Shown piece after piece: positions 16,651-24,469 of a stretch of 64,000 bases of DNA. The stretch is taken from positions 62,001-126,000 of the forward strand of contig VGVQ01000001.1 of the NCBI GenBank assembly GCA_016874005.1. Reading direction: 5' to 3'. Every line of letters starts with the position of its first letter. Position 1 is the first letter of the stretch. This DNA comes from Gemmatimonadota bacterium (GTDB taxonomy: Bacteria > Gemmatimonadota > Gemmatimonadetes > Gemmatimonadales > GWC2-71-9). The notes below the pieces were generated by a model that saw nothing but the letters and a program-made list of their open reading frames with translations, ran no database searches and was not told the origin of the DNA. The translations under genes were made by a program, and so were the position numbers.

Positions 16651-17744
16651 CACCGTTCCGCCCCGGCGCTCGCCGCCGCGAGACGTCGTTCCAGGTCCGC
16701 CTGCACGGCATCGACGAGGCCGCCGGCATCGCGCAGGGCGTTGTGCGATTTGTGACCGAGCACCCCGGAAATGAAGTCGCGGCCGACCTGGTTGTCGGTG
16801 GCGGGGCCGGTGAACACGGTGATCGGCAAATGGAACCGGCCCCGATACAACTCGAGCGCGCCCCAGCACGCCACCGGATCGGGAGCCGCCATCACATGGG
16901 CGGCCCCGACGCTCATCAGCTCGCCGTCCTGGAGAATGTCCTGCACCCCATACTCACCCAGGATCCCATCGCCCAGCTCGGCGACGATGAGGTCCGGCTG
17001 CCCCGCCTGGCGGCTCGCCAGGCGATTGAGCAGCCCTTTCGCCACCCCGACGGTCTGCCCCGGGTGGGTGCTGGCGATTCCGGCGTCGTTGAAGGTCAGC
17101 GCCGCGACCGCGCCGGCATCGAGCATCGAGAGGGTGTCGCGCATCAGCGATACCCCGGTGAGTTTGGCCGCCGCGACCCGAAGCCCCCGCCGGGAGAGGC
17201 CCCGAACCAACTCGGTCGCCGCCACCGTCTTCCCGGCGTTCATGCAGGTGCCCGCCACGTACACCACGGGAGTCGACGCCGCGAGGGTGGCGGCGGCGGG
17301 CACCGCGCCGTCCCGAATGCTCGCCGGCCGCCCAACTCGATCGCCCAGCTCGGGGAAGGCGAGGACCGCGCCGAGGACCTCCGCCTTGAACGGCGGGCCG
17401 ATATCCGGGTTGACCGAGGTGCACCTCCCGAGGATCCCACCCAGGTTGAGGACCTCGATGGTATCGCCGACGGCCACCGACGCCGGAACATCGCCGGCGT
17501 ACCCGCGGAGCGCCCGGCGCGAGCCCAAGGTGCCCGCGAGGACGTCGCCGGAGCGCAGCGACATCATCCGTCCGGTGACGTCTTCCACCGTGTTGTAGGT
17601 GGACTTGTCGGTCAGAATCCTGACCGCCAGGATCCGGCCCTCTTCGGCGGGGATCTCGGCGCCGAGGATGACGTCCGGCGCCAAGCGGGCGTTCTTGGTG
17701 GAGGAGGCGATCCGGTCGAGCCGGACCCTGGTGGTGACCACCAT
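16650..17744 (-). CDS. Unassigned P-loop protein embedded in the arginine operon
   Basis: 364 residues of no named function that I can assign. An N-terminal region (about 1-150) precedes a P-loop domain with AGTCMNAGKT at 164-173. Its G-x5-GKT spacing resembles BioD and the DUF1611-type GTDCAVGK loop rather than ordinary kinases. AAAKLTGVSL follows at about 191-200 and a probable Walker-B-like DLIVAELGDG at 251-260. There is no signal peptide or membrane segment. The gene lies one base after the argG stop and is coupled to argC by TGATG, so it is a genuine operon member. The operon lacks an acetylglutamate synthase; a reported DUF1611 relative (DgcN) N-acetylates D-glutamate, so this gene is a candidate for that step. 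That is inference only. Confidence 0.6.
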   Translation of the reverse strand: MVVTTRVRLDRIASSTKNARLAPDVILGAEIPAEEGRILAVRILTDKSTYNTVEDVTGRMMSLRSGDVLAGTLGSRRALRGYAGDVPASVAVGDTIEVLNLGGILGRCTSVNPDIGPPFKAEVLGAVLAFPELGDRVGRPASIRDGAVPAAATLAASTPVVYVAGTCMNAGKTVAATELVRGLSRRGLRVAAAKLTGVSLMRDTLSMLDAGAVAALTFNDAGIASTHPGQTVGVAKGLLNRLASRQAGQPDLIVAELGDGILGEYGVQDILQDGELMSVGAAHVMAAPDPVACWGALELYRGRFHLPITVFTGPATDNQVGRDFISGVLGHKSHNALRDAGGLVDAVQADLERRLAAASAGAER

Positions 17745-18941
17745 CTATTGAGACCCCTTCCCGGCGACCTTCGCCGCGAGCAGGGACGGAATCGCGCCGA
17801 TCCGGGCAAACGCGCGGGCCTCGTCACCGGTCCAGAGCCGGTTCTCTTCGCCGTACGTCGCCACCGACCGGTCCATCAGCGAGAAGGGGCTTCGGGTGCC
17901 GGTGACCATGAAACGCCCCGGGGCGAGCCGGACCCGGGTTTCCCCGGTCACCCGTTCCTGGGAACTCGCGATCAACGCCTCGATGTCGCGAAGGGCCGGA
18001 TCGAAGTAGTGGCCCTCGTGAATCCGGTCGCCATAGAAGCGGGAGAGGTGGTCCTTCCAGAAGGTCTGCCACTTGGTGAGCACCAACTTCTCGAGTTCGC
18101 GGTGGCAATTGACGAGCACGATGGCCGCGCCCGCCTCGAACCCGATCCGCCCCTTGATGCCCAAGGCAGTCTCGCCGACGTGGATGTTGTGGCCAACGCC
18201 ATACCGTTGGCAGATATCGCTCATCGCGCCGATCAGATCGGCCCCCGCCAGCGGGGTGCCATCGAGCGCCGCGGGGACGCCCTGGCGCCATTCGATCACG
18301 AAATCGCTGGGGGCGGGCGCGTCGGCCGGCGGATCGAGCAGCTCCGGCGGCGGGGCGGCCCAAGTGTCGTGGGTCCAGCCGCCGCCCCAGGTGGTCCCCC
18401 AAAGCCCCTTGTTGATGCTGAAGGCACCGGCCTTGGGCGGGACCGGGAGGTTTCTCGCTTCGAGGTAGGCGATCGCCTTGTCGCGGGTGAGCCCTTCGTC
18501 CCGAATCGGGGTGACGATCTTCAGATCGGGCGCGAGGACCCTGAGGGCGATGTCGAAGCGCACCTGGTCGTTGCCGGCGCCGGTGGAACCGTGCGCCACC
18601 GCCACCGCGCCGATCCGGCGGGCCACCGCGACACTCGAGATGGCCTGCTGGGTTCGCTCGGCGGCGACGCTGAGCGGATAGACCTCCCCGCGGAGGACGT
18701 TGCCCTGGATCAGGTACCGGACGAACCGGTCGAAGACGGCCTGGCGGGCGTCCGCTTCGTGATGCTCGGTGGCGCCGACCGCCATGGCCTGGCGGCGGAT
18801 CTGGACGAGCTCATCGGCGCTCGCCCCACCGGTGTCGACGTAGACGGTGTGGACGGCGAACCCCTGCTCGATGAGCCGGGGAACGCAGTAGCTGGTGTCC
18901 AACCCGCCGGAGAAGGCGAGCGCGATCGTGGGTTTCTGCAT
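17745..18941 (-). CDS. argG: Argininosuccinate synthase
   Basis: Condenses citrulline and aspartate with ATP. The 398 residues start with the N-type PPi synthetase loop LAFSGGLDTSY (about 9-19); HGSTGAGNDQVRFD and the ALGIKGRIGFEAG segment follow. It is the first gene of the arginine operon. The ATG at 18941 overlaps the edge of an ARG-box-like palindrome, placing the operon under direct arginine control. The frame is open further upstream, but that extension would cross the operator and promoter. Confidence 0.95.
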   Translation of the reverse strand: MQKPTIALAFSGGLDTSYCVPRLIEQGFAVHTVYVDTGGASADELVQIRRQAMAVGATEHHEADARQAVFDRFVRYLIQGNVLRGEVYPLSVAAERTQQAISSVAVARRIGAVAVAHGSTGAGNDQVRFDIALRVLAPDLKIVTPIRDEGLTRDKAIAYLEARNLPVPPKAGAFSINKGLWGTTWGGGWTHDTWAAPPPELLDPPADAPAPSDFVIEWRQGVPAALDGTPLAGADLIGAMSDICQRYGVGHNIHVGETALGIKGRIGFEAGAAIVLVNCHRELEKLVLTKWQTFWKDHLSRFYGDRIHEGHYFDPALRDIEALIASSQERVTGETRVRLAPGRFMVTGTRSPFSLMDRSVATYGEENRLWTGDEARAFARIGAIPSLLAAKVAGKGSQ

Positions 18942-18980
18942 AATGCATAAACATGCAATTTGCTTGCCGTGGACGCAAGC
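18942..18980 (-). promoter_or_regulatory. Arginine-operon promoter with ARG-box-like operator
   Basis: The 18-base AATGCATAAACATGCAAT (18942-18959) is a near-perfect inverted repeat. It has the length and layout of an ArgR box (compare the E. coli type AATGAATAATTATTCATT). A second overlapping repeat, TGCAT-A-ATGCA, lies at 18937-18947. On the minus strand TTGCGT (18973-18978) and CATGTT (18950-18955) are 17 bases apart, and the box covers the -10 and start point. GCTTGC and GCAAGC arms (18962-18980) flank the -35. Repression by the operon's own ArgR is the natural reading. Confidence 0.6.
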
Positions 18981-19077
18981 CCCGCCTCCGCGGACCGGGG
19001 CCGATCTCACCCCGGCCGGCCGACCGCCGCCAGCGTCAACCGCTGGCGGCCCGACCGCAACGGACTAAATTGGCCTG

Positions 19078-19488
19078 GTGCGACGGTTCTGCTGGAAATC
19101 GCTGATCGCCGCCGGGCTGGTGGCGCTGACGGGAGGAAGCCGCGCGGCGGCGGAGTCGCTGCACGGCCTCGCCCACCAGCTGTTGGCGCACCACGAAGCG
19201 TCCCACCACCATCACCACGACGACGCTCGGCCCGCTCCCGAACCGCACCAGCATCCGGCCGTCGATCACGCCGAACCCGAGCACGGCCACCACGAGTCCG
19301 ATCAACTCGGCGCGGCATCGACCCTGCTTCCACCCCACCCGATCACGGCCACCGCGATCCCGGCGTGGCCCCTGGTCGTTCGTCGGTACCGCCTGACCTG
19401 GCCCGTCACCACGATTCCCAGACCCGCCCTCACCACCACAACCGGCCCGCCGCGCGGGCCTCCCGCGACCGTCCTCTCGCGCGCCTGA
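19078..19488 (+). CDS. Secreted histidine-rich small protein
   Basis: 136 residues with an N-terminal signal-like segment (KSLIAAGLVALTGGSRAAA), then a run rich in His, Asp and Glu (HHEASHHHHHDD, later HGHHES). This composition points to periplasmic binding of a transition metal, as with small His-rich proteins that head cobalt/zinc/copper efflux clusters. The CzcC-like gene follows 90 bases later. The start is GTG at 19078; TAAATT at 19066-19071 ends 6 bases upstream, with no Shine-Dalgarno, suggesting a leaderless mRNA. The C-terminal third is Pro/Thr-rich and featureless. Function is inferred from composition and context. Confidence 0.6.
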   Translation: MRRFCWKSLIAAGLVALTGGSRAAAESLHGLAHQLLAHHEASHHHHHDDARPAPEPHQHPAVDHAEPEHGHHESDQLGAASTLLPPHPITATAIPAWPLVVRRYRLTWPVTTIPRPALTTTTGPPRGPPATVLSRA

Positions 19489-19578
19489 CCACTGGTCGGG
19501 GGCGCTGCCGGCATTTCCCCCTAATCGTGTTGGTTCCCATCGCAGCAGGCCGAGACCATTCGGCCGCGAGGATGGTCA

Positions 19579-20445
19579 ATGGAGATTCTCGGTTCCTTGG
19601 TGGTCGCCCTGCTCCCGGCCGCCACGCTCGGCCAACCGGTGCCATCGCCGCTCCGACTGGCCGAAGCCCGACGGCTGGCCCAGGAGTACAGCGCCGAACA
19701 GGCCGCGGCGGCGGCCTCGGTCGCCGCTGATCGCGCCAGGGCCCGACAACTCGGCGCCCTCGCCAATCCGGTCTTTCAGCTGCGCCGGGAGGACACCGGT
19801 GCGGACCACGGCGGGACCAATCAGATCGTGCTCGAGCTGAGCCAACCGTTCGATTGGGCTCGGGCTGCCCGGGCCAGAAGCCACGCGGCCAGCGCCCGAG
19901 CCGATGCGGCCTCCCATGCGGCGCGAGCCGGTCGGGCCTCCCTCGATCTCGACGTCATCGACAGCTACTACCGCGCGGTCGCCGCCGATGCCGGCCACGC
20001 CGTGCTGGCGCGAACCATCGCGGCCTTCGATCGCGCGGCCGCCATCAGCGAGCGGCGGCTGTCGGCCGGCGACGTTTCTGGACTGGCGCACCGACGACTC
20101 ACGCTCGAAGCGGCGCGGTTTGCCGCGGCGAGCACCCGGTTGGCCCTCGAGGGAGGCGCCACTCGCCGTCGTCTGGCCAGTCTGATCGGGCGATCGCCCG
20201 AGGGACTGGTGTTGGCCGACACCCTGCCCTGGCCGGCTCTACCCGTCGGCCCGGCCGTCGATTCGATCGATCTGGCCTATCGCCGCCGGCCCAAGCTGGC
20301 CGCCCTCGAGGCCGACCTCCGGGCCGCCGAGCGGGCAGCCGCCGCCGAGCGCCGGGGCCGCCTTCCGGTGCCAGTCCTCACGGCCGGGCTCAAATCGGAG
20401 TCAGTCGGCCGGCTATCGCCAAGTCCGGGTCGGAGCTTATCTTAG
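19579..20445 (+). pseudogene. Truncated CzcC/CusC-like outer-membrane efflux protein
   Basis: 288 residues resemble the N-terminal two thirds of a TolC-family RND efflux channel. There is a short signal region, then long Ala/Arg-rich helices (LRLAEARRLAQEYSAEQAA) and NPVFQLRREDTG. The sequence runs into VLTAGLKSESVGRL, a point where family members normally continue for about 120 more residues. Here the frame ends after a few unrelated residues. No CzcB or CzcA follows; a porin gene with its own promoter begins 220 bases later. The channel therefore appears broken and orphaned, a remnant of a metal-efflux operon. Confidence 0.65.
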
Positions 20446-20465
20446 GCCCGGCACCAGGGGCCTAA
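20442..20465. repeat. TTAGGCCC inverted repeat after the truncated channel gene
   Basis: TTAGGCCC (20442-20449) and GGGCCTAA (20458-20465) are exact inverted repeats with an 8-base loop. They straddle the end of the broken efflux gene and its flank. The right arm is part of a copy of the heptamer GCCTAAC that recurs in coding regions of this window. No T-tract follows, so it is a weak terminator candidate. From here to the porin promoter (20575) I see nothing else. Confidence 0.5.
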
Positions 20466-20667
20466 CCTGCCCGGCGGGCGGACCGGATCGAGACCTTGCC
20501 GGACCGGGCCGCTCCACTGGCCGCGGGCCCTGGGCTTGGCGACCAAGGGACTAGGCGCCTGGCGGGTTGGTAGCTATATTGTGGAGCCGCAATCGCTTAT
20601 GTCACAGGCGCCCGATGGGGATTCGGGGAGCGGCATCGTCACTGACACCTTCAAGGAGTGAGCACTG

Positions 20668-22230
20668 ATGCGGAGAGTCCTCCTGGTGGCGGGAGCCTTG
20701 GGTTTCTTGGGCCTTCCCGTCTACGCGCAGGAGAAAGGCACCCTCGAGCTTGGCGGCTTCGGCCGGTACACCAAGTACGACGGCAGCTTCTCGATCGGTA
20801 ACAAGAGTGAAAACAGCTTCGGTGGCGGTGGCCGAATCGGCTATTTCTTCTCGCCGAAATTCTCCCTCGAGCTCGACGGCTCCTTCAACGCCACCGACCT
20901 CGACAACTTCTACTTCAACGGTCAGGAGAGCTCGCCGATCCGATATTGGCCGTTCCACCTCCGGGGCCTCTACCATGCCCCGTTAGGCAACAAGTGGAAC
21001 TTCCTGATCGGGGGCGGCCCGGTAGTCAACTACTTCAGCAAGAGCAGCAATGCCGTGGTGAAGACCGTCAACGGCACCGACTATGGCCTGGGTGGCCTGG
21101 TCGGACTCCGCTACAAGGTCAACAGCTGGCTCTCGCTCCGCGGCGACGGCACGGTGGATTTCATCACCAGCCCCCGCAACGGCGCCGACGAGATCCGGGC
21201 TCAGGGGATCAACACCGCGGTAGAAGACCCTTCGAGCAACGTCCACCTCGGAGCGCAACTGGGGCTCTCGATCTACCCCAACAGCAAATGCACCAAGCGG
21301 CTCGACGGGATCGACCTGACCCCGAACACCGCCAGCGTGCAGACCGGCCAGAACGTGAACTTCAGCGTCACCGGCCGCCTCTGCGATGGGTCGTCGACGG
21401 CGCCCCAAGTCACCTACGCGGTGATGCCGAGCGGCACCATTGGGTCGAACGGCGTGTTCAGCTCGAACACCCCGGGCACCTACCGCGTCATGGCGCGGAC
21501 CCTGAACGGCCGGTTCGCGGATACCTCGACCGTCACGGTCACCGCGCCGCCGCCCCCGCCGCGGTTGTCGCGGATCGAGATCTCGCCCAAGTCGTCGAAC
21601 CTGAAGCTCAACGAGTCGGCGACCTACTCCGTCACCGGCTTCTGGTCTGACGGCGCCAGCCGGGCGATGCGCGCCGACGAGTGCACCATGTCGGCGGATG
21701 GCAATCCGACGGCTTCCGGCTGGACCTATACCTGGAGCCGCAGCGGCGACTACGGCGTCACCGCCACCTGCAGCGGCTCGTCCGATCGGGCCACCGCGAC
21801 CGTGCGCGGCCTCTCGGTCGTGCTCCGAGCGATGTTCGGCACCAACCGGTACACCTCGGCCAGCAGCGTCGATCGGATGTCGCTCGACGAGGTCGCCAAC
21901 AACATGAAGGCCGACCCGTCGATCCGGGTGTACGTCGACGGCCACACCGACTGGCGGAACACCGTTCGGTACAACGCCTGGTTGGCGCAACGCCGCGCGA
22001 ATTTCATCCAGGGTGAACTGGTCAAGCGCGGGATCGACCGGAGCCGATTGATCGTCCGGGGCTTCGGCGAGTGCAAGCCGGCCGCCTCGAACGAGACCGA
22101 GGATGGCATGGCCCAGAATCGTCGGGTCGAGGTCAATCAGGTGGAGACGGCGACTCCGGAAGCGGCCGATACTTGCGCCGAGTCCGGCCCGCGTGGGGCG
22201 AGCAAGATCGGGCGACCGGGCGAAGACTGA
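20668..22230 (+). CDS. OmpA-family porin with Ig-like domains
   Basis: 520 residues. A signal peptide (cleavage after VYAQ, about residue 21) precedes an eight-strand-type beta-barrel (about 25-205). Two bacterial Ig-like (Big_2-type) repeats follow at about 215-290 and 298-385, then an OmpA C-terminal peptidoglycan-binding domain (about 390-495) with YVDGHTDWRNT and the terminal NRRVEV. It probably links the outer membrane to the cell wall. AAGGAG (20653-20658) is well placed before the ATG, and TATATT at 20575-20580 is a likely -10 box with a weak -35. A strong terminator follows the gene. Confidence 0.88.
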   Translation: MRRVLLVAGALGFLGLPVYAQEKGTLELGGFGRYTKYDGSFSIGNKSENSFGGGGRIGYFFSPKFSLELDGSFNATDLDNFYFNGQESSPIRYWPFHLRGLYHAPLGNKWNFLIGGGPVVNYFSKSSNAVVKTVNGTDYGLGGLVGLRYKVNSWLSLRGDGTVDFITSPRNGADEIRAQGINTAVEDPSSNVHLGAQLGLSIYPNSKCTKRLDGIDLTPNTASVQTGQNVNFSVTGRLCDGSSTAPQVTYAVMPSGTIGSNGVFSSNTPGTYRVMARTLNGRFADTSTVTVTAPPPPPRLSRIEISPKSSNLKLNESATYSVTGFWSDGASRAMRADECTMSADGNPTASGWTYTWSRSGDYGVTATCSGSSDRATATVRGLSVVLRAMFGTNRYTSASSVDRMSLDEVANNMKADPSIRVYVDGHTDWRNTVRYNAWLAQRRANFIQGELVKRGIDRSRLIVRGFGECKPAASNETEDGMAQNRRVEVNQVETATPEAADTCAESGPRGASKIGRPGED

Positions 22231-22270
22231 CCCCAGGAAGCCCGGCCCCTTAGCCACTAAGCTGCAACTG

Positions 22271-22308
22271 CAGAGGGCCACCGAAATCGGTGGCCCTCTG
22301 TCGTTTTC
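22271..22308 (+). terminator. Intrinsic terminator after the OmpA-like gene
   Basis: Arms CAGAGGGCCACCGA (22271-22284) and TCGGTGGCCCTCTG (22287-22300) are exact inverted repeats, giving a stem of 12-14 bp, followed on the plus strand by TCGTTTTCTC. There is no comparable T-run on the other side, so it acts mainly on plus-strand transcripts and protects the convergent transporter gene. Confidence 0.85.
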
Positions 22309-22342
22309 TCGATTGGCCCCGGGACGACCCCGTCGCCGACGG

Positions 22343-23326
22343 TCAGCCCCGCCCCTGCTCCCCGCTGGCGCCGGATCGGGTCGGCACCGCGAACTCTCCG
22401 GTCTCGCCCCCAACCTCCGGTTCGTCGACCCGGACGGCGATCGCCGTGGGCCATCGAATCAGGACCACGCCCGACAGGCTCACGACCGCCCCCAGCAGCA
22501 TTCGGCCCGTTACCGGCTCGCCGGCGAGCGCCCAGCCGAGGAACACCGCCACCGTGGGATTGACGTACGCGGAGGTGCCGACCATCTGGGGAGTGGACTC
22601 TCGAAGGAGGTAGGTGAACGCGGTAAAGCCGATGATGCTGCCGAACACGACGAGATATCCGGTGGCCACGAGCGACGCGGCCGACACCTGGCCGAGATCC
22701 AGGGCGGACCCCTCGCCGATTAGAAGCGCGAACAGCAGCAGCTGCGCTCCCCCACCGAGCATCTTGATGCCGGTTGCCATGGCGGGGCCGGTCGCGAGGT
22801 GGTGGCGGTGGGAGTAGACCGCCCCCGCGGCCCACGCCATTGACGCGCCGAGCAAGGCGACCACGCCGCCGAGCGACACCGGATCGGGCCCCGCCGAGCG
22901 GGTTGTCAGCAGCGCCAGTCCGGCCAGCCCGAGCGCGATACCGACGACCACCCGCGGATTGGGCTTTCGGCGATCGAGCAGACTCTCGAAAACCACCGTC
23001 CAAATCGGTGAGGTCGAAGCCATCAGGGCGGTCCGCCCCGAGGGAACGTGCTGCTGGGCCCAGACGACGAGGCCGTTTCCAAGCACGAAGAACAGCGTCC
23101 CCATCAGCGCGGCGTGCCCCCAGACGCGGATGGCGGGAAGTGGCTCGCGCTGGAGGAGCGCCCAGAGCAACAGCACGCCCCCCGCGATGACGAATCGGAC
23201 CCCCGCCAGCAAGAACGGGGGCATCGTGGCGATGGCAACTTGGATGGCGAGGTAGGTCGATCCCCAGAGGATGTAGATCGCCGCGAACGCCCAGAAGATC
23301 TTGGCCCGCCGCCCCCCGTCGGTCAC
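22343..23326 (-). CDS. EamA-family drug/metabolite exporter
   Basis: 327-residue inner-membrane protein with two EamA repeats of about five helices each. The N-terminal repeat opens with WAFAAIYILWGSTYLAIQ, and the second ends with YVNPTVAVFLGWALAGEPVTGRMLLGA, both typical of the DMT superfamily (YedA-like). The substrate is unknown; amino-acid or metabolite export is usual. About 35 polar residues form the C-terminal tail. It starts with GTG overlapping the upstream permease stop (GTGA), so the two are one transcript. Confidence 0.88.
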   Translation of the reverse strand: MTDGGRRAKIFWAFAAIYILWGSTYLAIQVAIATMPPFLLAGVRFVIAGGVLLLWALLQREPLPAIRVWGHAALMGTLFFVLGNGLVVWAQQHVPSGRTALMASTSPIWTVVFESLLDRRKPNPRVVVGIALGLAGLALLTTRSAGPDPVSLGGVVALLGASMAWAAGAVYSHRHHLATGPAMATGIKMLGGGAQLLLFALLIGEGSALDLGQVSAASLVATGYLVVFGSIIGFTAFTYLLRESTPQMVGTSAYVNPTVAVFLGWALAGEPVTGRMLLGAVVSLSGVVLIRWPTAIAVRVDEPEVGGETGEFAVPTRSGASGEQGRG

Positions 23327-24387
23327 CCTGATGGAGCAGCCTCCGCGGCGGGCGGCCCCGCGCTAGGCAGCTCCTCGGTAAACCCGCTGTCGGTTCCACC
23401 GTGGACGAACTCCTGGCGGTACATCCGGAGGATCTCGAAGAAGTAGGAAAGGGCGAGCGGCCCCACCAGCAAGCCGAGAATCCCGAAGTAGCTCACCCCG
23501 GCTACCGCGCCGACCAGGGTGACGAGCGGGTGGATCGACGCGAAGCGGTTGTAGACGACCGGGCGAATGACGTAGTCGATGATTCCGGTCGCCACCAGGT
23601 TCCAGATCAGCAGGAATCCGGCGGCCCCGAACCGGCCATCGAAGGCCACGACAGCGACGCCGGGCCCCCAGATCATCCCACTCCCCACCACGGGCAGGAC
23701 CGCGAACACCACCGTGACCACGCCCCAGAACAGGGGATTCGCGAGGCCGGTGAACGCGAAGCCCAACGCCACCGCCGTTCCCTGGGCGATCGCGGTGAGT
23801 CCGGTTCCGATGACGGTCGAGACCGAAACCGCCTGGAACCGCTCCCGGAGGAGCGTGGTGTTCGCGGGCGAAAACGGGATGTAAGGCCGCACGGCATGCC
23901 AGACGTCGTCGGGACGGATCAGGAGGTAGTAGAGCCCGAACAGCGCGAACAGGATGTTGAGGGCGAGACGGGTGGCGGTGCCGAGGAGCGAGACCGCGTT
24001 GCCGCCCAACCAGGTTACCAGGCCCTGGCCGACCTTGAGCAGCTCGGCACCGACGTCGAATGGACCAACCCGCATCTCGCGGAGCCGGCCCAGCAACGGG
24101 CCGGCTACGACCTTGCCCGCCATGTCCTGGGCCTGGTTGACCAGAACGCTGGCGAACACGAAACCCGGGATGACCAGCACCAGCAGGGTGAGGATGACGA
24201 CCAGGGATGCCGCGGTGGGAGGTTTGACCCAGCGACAAAGCCAGCGGTGAATCGGCCCCAGAATGACGTAGAGGACCGGAACCGCGATCAGTCCGGTGGC
24301 ATACGGCGCCAGGGCGATGGCCAGCCCGATGGCAAGGAGGGCCAGGACGATGGCCGCCCGCTGGTGTCTCGAATCGAAGAAGGCCAT
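23323..24387 (-). CDS. AI-2E/PerM-family permease
   Basis: 354 residues with about eight membrane segments. A long soluble region in the middle (about 85-150) and the conserved TM segments around GLANPLFWGVVTVVFAVLPVVGSGMIWGP are typical of the AI-2E transporter family. Members are linked to autoinducer export, sodium/proton antiport or osmotic tolerance, so the cargo cannot be fixed. The ATG at 24387 is only 6 bases from a -10-like TACACT, without Shine-Dalgarno. Confidence 0.85.
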   Translation of the reverse strand: MAFFDSRHQRAAIVLALLAIGLAIALAPYATGLIAVPVLYVILGPIHRWLCRWVKPPTAASLVVILTLLVLVIPGFVFASVLVNQAQDMAGKVVAGPLLGRLREMRVGPFDVGAELLKVGQGLVTWLGGNAVSLLGTATRLALNILFALFGLYYLLIRPDDVWHAVRPYIPFSPANTTLLRERFQAVSVSTVIGTGLTAIAQGTAVALGFAFTGLANPLFWGVVTVVFAVLPVVGSGMIWGPGVAVVAFDGRFGAAGFLLIWNLVATGIIDYVIRPVVYNRFASIHPLVTLVGAVAGVSYFGILGLLVGPLALSYFFEILRMYRQEFVHGGTDSGFTEELPSAGPPAAEAAPSG

Positions 24388-24393
24388 TGCCTA

Positions 24394-24438
24394 AGTGTAG
24401 GGGCTGCCTTGGAGGATGGTCAACCGGGGCTGTATCCT
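24394..24438. promoter_or_regulatory. Divergent promoters of the AI-2E permease and the hybrid kinase
   Basis: Minus strand: TTGACC (24418-24423) and TACACT (24394-24399), 18 bases apart, with 6 bases to the permease ATG. Plus strand: TTGGAG (24409-24414) and TATCCT (24433-24438), 18 bases apart, about 30 bases before the kinase ATG. The two -35 regions lie within 15 bases of each other, so the promoters probably compete for polymerase. Confidence 0.55.
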
Positions 24439-24469
24439 TAGTCCGCGCCAACACGACCGAGCCCATCGG

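Noticed and set aside
22257-23399. Alternative minus-strand frame overlapping the EamA transporter
   Set aside because: Arg/Gly-rich shadow frame; the EamA frame has ten hydrophobic helices and conserved motifs.
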